Source: Brevundimonas albigilva | GTDB taxonomy: Bacteria; Pseudomonadota; Alphaproteobacteria; Caulobacterales; Caulobacteraceae | Length of the DNA: 64,000 nt | Assembly: GCF_023503965.1 (NCBI RefSeq) | Contig: NZ_CP097298.1 | Location: forward strand, 124,001 to 188,000 | Direction of reading: 5' to 3' | In this document: one piece after another, positions 60,009 to 64,000 of the stretch | How the letters are laid out: each line of letters opens with the position of its first letter | Position numbering within the stretch: position 1 is the stretch's first letter | The notes under the pieces: generated by a model | The model's input: only the letters and a program-made list of their open reading frames with translations | Told to the model about the DNA's origin: nothing | The model's database searches: none | Made by a program: the position numbers and the translations under genes

Positions 60009-61268
60009 ATGGCGCATCGATCGACACAGCGACACGCCGATCAGACGTTCGCCCTTTTGACGGACCCGTACAGGCGCATCTCCCGCCTGTTCGAGCAGGC
60101 CGGCGCGGACGCAATCGAGACCCGTCTGGCGCTGAAGGAGACGGCCTGTCTGAGAGGGCGCGAAGCGGCCCAGGTCTTCTACGACGAGACCCGCATCTCG
60201 CGCGCGGGCGCCATGCCGGCGCCTGTCCGACGCACACTGCTCGGCGAAGGCGGCGTCCAGGGCCTGGATGGCGAAGCGCACCGCGCCCGCAAACGCGTGT
60301 TCATGGCTCTTATGTCGCCGGAACGGATCGCGCGGCTGGGCGACCTGTTCGAGGCGGAATGGCGACGCGCGGCCGTTGAATGGGCTGGCCAGGAAGAGAT
60401 CGTGCTGTACGACGCCCTGCAGCCGGTGCTCACCCGCGCCGTCTGCCGCTGGGCGGGGGTGCCGCTGAATCCCGACGACGAAGCGAAACGGGTCAGTCAC
60501 CTCAGGGCGCTGTTTGACGCGGCAGGATCGCGGGGGCCTCGCCACCTGTGGTCGAGGTACGCGCGGCGACGCGTCGACGCCTGGCTGGCCTCGATCATCG
60601 AGGGCATTCGCGCCGGACGACTGGCGCCGGATCCAGACACCGCCGCCTACGCCTGGGCCTGGGCGAGCGCGGATGATGGCGAACCGTTGGCGGCCCGGAC
60701 GGCGGCGGTCGAACTGGCCAATGTGCTGAGGCCGACCGTGGCGACCTCGGTCTATATCGTGTTTGTGGCGCACGCGATGCAGGCGCACCCCGCGGCGGCC
60801 CGTCTGGCCACCGCGGACGCCGGCCGCCGCCGCGCCTTCGTTCAGGAGGTGCGACGCCTTTATCCGTTTTTCCCGGCGGTGATCGGGCGTGTGCGCGCGC
60901 CGTTTCGCTGGCGCAACCTTGACTTCCCGGTGGGTCGGCAGGTGATCCTCGATCTCTATGGCTCCAATCACGATCCTGCCGTCTGGACCGATCCCGACGA
61001 ATTCCGGCCAGAGCGTTTCATCGACGGCTCCGGGGACGCGTTCGGCCTGATTCCCCAAGGCGGCGGGAACGCCCTGACCGGTCACCGTTGTCCCGGCGAA
61101 AGCATCGTCGTCGAATTGATGGAGCGGGCCCTCGGCTTGCTCGCCGGCCTGAACTACCGGCTGCCGGCTCAGGATCTGGAGATCGACTTCCGCCGCCTTC
61201 CGGCCCTCCCCAGGAGCGGGTTCCGAATGATGACGCGTCGGACTTCCCCGCGTGAGGGCGGCGCCTGA
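60009..61268 (+). CDS. CYP152-type cytochrome P450 (fatty-acid peroxygenase)
   Basis: 419 residues. It has the CYP152 traits: LRPTVATSVYI in helix I, with Arg-Pro in place of the usual acid-alcohol pair; QEVRRLYPFFP (the ExxR helix); and LIPQGGGNALTGHRCPGE with the heme cysteine near residue 361. Such enzymes use hydrogen peroxide to hydroxylate fatty acids and need no reductase partner. Start ATG 60009. Followed after a 63-base gap by lpd. Confidence 0.9.
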   Translation: MAHRSTQRHADQTFALLTDPYRRISRLFEQAGADAIETRLALKETACLRGREAAQVFYDETRISRAGAMPAPVRRTLLGEGGVQGLDGEAHRARKRVFMALMSPERIARLGDLFEAEWRRAAVEWAGQEEIVLYDALQPVLTRAVCRWAGVPLNPDDEAKRVSHLRALFDAAGSRGPRHLWSRYARRRVDAWLASIIEGIRAGRLAPDPDTAAYAWAWASADDGEPLAARTAAVELANVLRPTVATSVYIVFVAHAMQAHPAAARLATADAGRRRAFVQEVRRLYPFFPAVIGRVRAPFRWRNLDFPVGRQVILDLYGSNHDPAVWTDPDEFRPERFIDGSGDAFGLIPQGGGNALTGHRCPGESIVVELMERALGLLAGLNYRLPAQDLEIDFRRLPALPRSGFRMMTRRTSPREGGA

Positions 61269-61331
61269 TGTTTGCTCATGCGGGTGGCCGGCGCCTTCGT
61301 CCCTCTTTCACTTACAGCGAAGGCTGACGCG

Positions 61332-62744
61332 ATGGCTTCGATGACATCCTATGACCTGGTGATAATCGGCGGCGGGCCGGGCGGGTACCCCTGCGCCATC
61401 CGGGCGAGCCAGCTCGGCATGTCGGTGGCGGTTATCGACGACCGGGAACTCCTCGGTGGAACCTGCCTGAACATCGGGTGCATTCCGTCAAAGGCGCTGC
61501 TGCAGGCCACAGAGCGGCTGGAGATGGCCCGCAATCTCGAGGCTTTCGGCGTCCTGGTCGACAATGTGCGGGCCGACCTTGCAGGCGTCATGCGGCACAA
61601 GGCCAGGGTCGTGACGGAGCTTGGTGAAGGGGTCGCCTACCTCCTGCGCAAGAACAAGGTCACCCGCCTGCAGGGCCGCGGCCGGCTGCTGTCGCGCGAC
61701 CGTGTGGAAGTGAGCGCCCCGGACGGCAGCTTCGAGGTGCAGGTCCGCAAGGCGATCGTGCTCGCCAGCGGATCGAAAGCGGCGACGTTGCCGGACCTGC
61801 CCATCGACGAGCAGCGGATCGTCACCTCGGCGGGCGCCCTCAGCCTGACGGCGGCGCCGCGCCATCTGGCGGTGATCGGCGGCGGCTATGTCGGACTGGA
61901 GCTGGGCTCCGTCTGGCGCCGTCTCGGCAGCGAGGTCACCGTCGTCGAGGTGCTCGACCGGATCGCGTCCGGCGTTGATTCAGAGATGTCGACGGCGCTG
62001 CACAAGGTGCTCGAGGCCCAGGGCTTCCAATTCTGCCTGGCGCACAAGGTGGTCGGATCGCGAATGGAGGCGGACGACGTCGTCCTTGAGGTCGAGCCCA
62101 TGGGAGACGGCGCGCGAGGAACCATCAAGGCCGATGTCGTGCTCGTGTCCATTGGCCGACGTCCCGCCACCGACGGACTCGATCTGGAGACGGTCGGCAT
62201 CAAGCCGGACCCAAGGGGCTATATTCCGGTCGACGACGGCTTTCGAACCAGCGCCGAAGGGGTCTACGCCATCGGCGATGTCATCGGCGGCGCCATGCTG
62301 GCCCACAAGGCGGAGGAAGAAGGGATCGCCCTTGCCGAGCGCCTTGCCGGCGCCGCGGGCCATGTCGACTACGGAACGATCCCGGCCGTCGTCTACACCT
62401 GGCCGGAACTGGCCTCAGTCGGGCGCACCGAGGACGACCTCAAGGCGGCCGGCGTGGCCTATCGCGTCGGGCGCTTTCCGTTCTCGGCAAACGCCATGGC
62501 CAAGGCGCGGTTGGAGAAGAACGGGCTGGTCAAGGTGTTGTTGGCGGACGCCGGCACGGACAGGATTCTCGGCGTGCACATCCTGGGGCCGGACGCGGGC
62601 AGCCTGATCCATGAAGCGGTCGCCGTCATGCAATTCGGCGCGGCGGCCGAAGACGTGGCGCGGACGAGCCATGCGCATCCGACGCTTCCGGAAGCCTTGC
62701 GCGAGGCATGCCTGGCTGTGGCCGACCGCACGATCCACCTGTAA
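61332..62744 (+). CDS. lpdA: Dihydrolipoyl dehydrogenase
   Basis: 470 residues. FAD-binding motif VIIGGGPGGYPCAIRASQLG, redox disulfide GGTCLNIGCIPSKALL, NAD motif VIGGGYVGLELG, AIGDVIGG, and the C-terminal catalytic HAHPTLPE are all intact. The ATG at 61332 was chosen for the family N-terminus. No E1 or E2 gene is near, so its partner complex must be elsewhere, or the enzyme works alone as a disulfide or metal-ion reductase-type flavoprotein. Confidence 0.93.
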   Translation: MASMTSYDLVIIGGGPGGYPCAIRASQLGMSVAVIDDRELLGGTCLNIGCIPSKALLQATERLEMARNLEAFGVLVDNVRADLAGVMRHKARVVTELGEGVAYLLRKNKVTRLQGRGRLLSRDRVEVSAPDGSFEVQVRKAIVLASGSKAATLPDLPIDEQRIVTSAGALSLTAAPRHLAVIGGGYVGLELGSVWRRLGSEVTVVEVLDRIASGVDSEMSTALHKVLEAQGFQFCLAHKVVGSRMEADDVVLEVEPMGDGARGTIKADVVLVSIGRRPATDGLDLETVGIKPDPRGYIPVDDGFRTSAEGVYAIGDVIGGAMLAHKAEEEGIALAERLAGAAGHVDYGTIPAVVYTWPELASVGRTEDDLKAAGVAYRVGRFPFSANAMAKARLEKNGLVKVLLADAGTDRILGVHILGPDAGSLIHEAVAVMQFGAAAEDVARTSHAHPTLPEALREACLAVADRTIHL

Positions 62745-62907
62745 CGACCGCCCGTCGCGTGGCTGCCCGGGCTGGCCGCGCGGCGCCGAGGCGTCCCGGC
62801 GGGCGTAGAGGACCCGTAGCCGCCTACGAGCCCGGCCGCGTCGCGAATAAAGCGCGACAGCGTCGCCGCCTGAATGCTAATGCGAGCCGTTCACATCTGG
62901 ATTGACC

Positions 62908-64000
62908 ATGCGTCCTCTGCTCCGTCTGCTTGCCCTGCTGTTCGCCCTGGGGCTGGCCGCGCCCGCCCTGGCCCAGACGCCGTCCGCCTCCGAGGCCCAG
63001 GTCGCCTGGCGGCTGCTCGACTATGTAGCGGTCGACTACGCCGGCGCGGTGGCCGACGGTCAGGTGACCAATCCGGCCGAATACGGGGAGATGATCGAGT
63101 TCGGCGGCCAGATCCGGACCCGCCTGGACGCCCTGCCGCCGAATCCGGCCAAGGCCGGTCTGGTCCGCGACGCCGAGGCCCTGCAGGCGGCCATCAGGGA
63201 CAAGGCGGATCCGCGCGTCGTTGGCGACCGGGCCAAGGCGCTCGCCGGCGCGGTGCTGACGGCCTATCCGAGCCCGCTGGCGCCTTCGTTCCCGCCTGAT
63301 CTGGCCCGCGGCGCGACGCTCTATGCCGAGCAATGCTCGGTCTGCCATGGCGTGACCGGACGCGCCGACGGCCCGGGCGCCGAGGGGCTTGATCCGCCCG
63401 CGATCGCCTTCGCGGATGTGGAGCGCGCCCGTCAGCGCAGCGTGTTCGGCCTCTACCAGGTCATCGATCAGGGGCTGGAGGGCACGGCGATGGCCAGCTT
63501 CGCCCATCTGCCGGCCGAGGACCGCTGGGCCCTGGCCTCTACGTGGGCCGGTTCGCCTTCACCGACGCCGAAGCCGCCGAAGGTCGACGCCTCTGGGAGA
63601 GCGACCCGGCGATCCGCGCCGTCTTCCCGGACCTGGCCGCCCTCACCCAGGCGACGCCGGCCGAGCTGGCGACAAGGATCGGCGAGACGAAGGCACGGGC
63701 GGTCACGGCCTACCTGCGCCGCCACCCGGAGGCGACGGTCCGCGCCGAGGGATCGACCCTGTCCCTGGCCCGGACGCGACTGGCCGAAAGCGAGGCCGCC
63801 TATCGCCGGGGCGATCGCAGGGCCGCGACCGACCTGGCCCTGTCGGCCTATCTCGACGGCGTCGAACCGATGGAGCCGGCGCTGGGCGCCCGCGACGGCG
63901 CCTTGCTGCGGCGGGTCGAGACGGCCATGACCGACCTGCGCGTCTCGATCAGCAGGGGCGCGCCGGCCCAGGAGGTCGCGGACCGGGTCGCCCGCGCGAA
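62908..64000 (+). CDS. Cytochrome c/FTR1-type iron permease (partial), apparent frameshift
   Basis: Starts with a signal peptide (MRPLLRLLALLFALGLAAPA), a helical part, and a cytochrome c domain with the heme motif EQCSVCHGVTGRADG. After DRWALA near 63,540 the frame breaks; the next frame continues LYVGRFAFTDAEAAEGRRLW ... and stays open to the window end. One missing base restores it. This plan fits fused cytochrome c-FTR1 iron transporters, whose permease part would lie beyond the window. Start at the ATG 62908 behind a TTG. Confidence 0.75.

Overview
The window looks like a chromosome segment of a Caulobacterales alphaproteobacterium, most likely Brevundimonas or a close relative. This is inferred from the strong GC bias at third codon positions, the order nuoA-N, birA, coaX with small membrane and lipoprotein genes inserted between nuo genes, the hup-lon-dps neighbourhood, and an astexin/caulosegnin-type lasso peptide locus with isopeptidase and TonB receptor. 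No search was run, so the genus is an inference.

Layout. (1) 1-17,068, minus strand: the 14-gene NADH:quinone oxidoreductase operon (nuoA to nuoN), then birA and coaX, mostly with ATGA-type stop/start overlaps; four small extra genes sit inside it. (2) 17,287-24,195: an AbgT-type transporter, two identical tRNA-Asp genes, a glycosyltransferase and a large autotransporter. (3) 24,255-26,689: a 2.4-kb insertion in a tRNA-Val gene, bounded by 46-bp direct repeats, carrying one unrecognised membrane protein of AT-rich composition. (4) 26,721-30,866: HU, lon with a likely heat-shock promoter, tRNA-Leu, dps. (5) From 30,947, a 44-nt copy of the 3' end of tRNA-Gln marks what I read as the left end of a large genomic island that runs past the right edge of the window. 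It holds a SatD/DUF3307 cluster with paired palindromic operators, a scrambled patch of truncated PLD, NACHT and nuclease genes, a MerR/glutaredoxin-MauE pair, two DUF305 proteins, a copper/periplasmic-metal block (copC, copD, a cnrYXH-like sigma module, copA, copB, second copC), an isopeptidase-type lasso peptide locus (sigma, FecR, TonB receptor, isopeptidase, cyclase, B protein) that has lost its precursor gene, a CYP152-type P450, a dihydrolipoyl dehydrogenase and a cytochrome c/FTR1 iron permease running off the end.

How the genes work together. The nuo block builds complex I. The copper block would bind, oxidise and export periplasmic copper under an extracytoplasmic sigma factor. The FecI-FecR-TonB receptor set would sense and import a lasso peptide and the isopeptidase would linearise it. 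A deletion at about 59,113 removed the precursor gene and the starts of both flanking genes.

Caution. At least a dozen genes, including nuoB, lon and birA, are broken by single- or double-base shifts, several in short G or C runs. In core genes this pattern fits uncorrected indels in the assembly better than real mutation. I therefore report the frameshifted genes as coding regions and keep truncated genes (missing ends) separate as pseudogenes.
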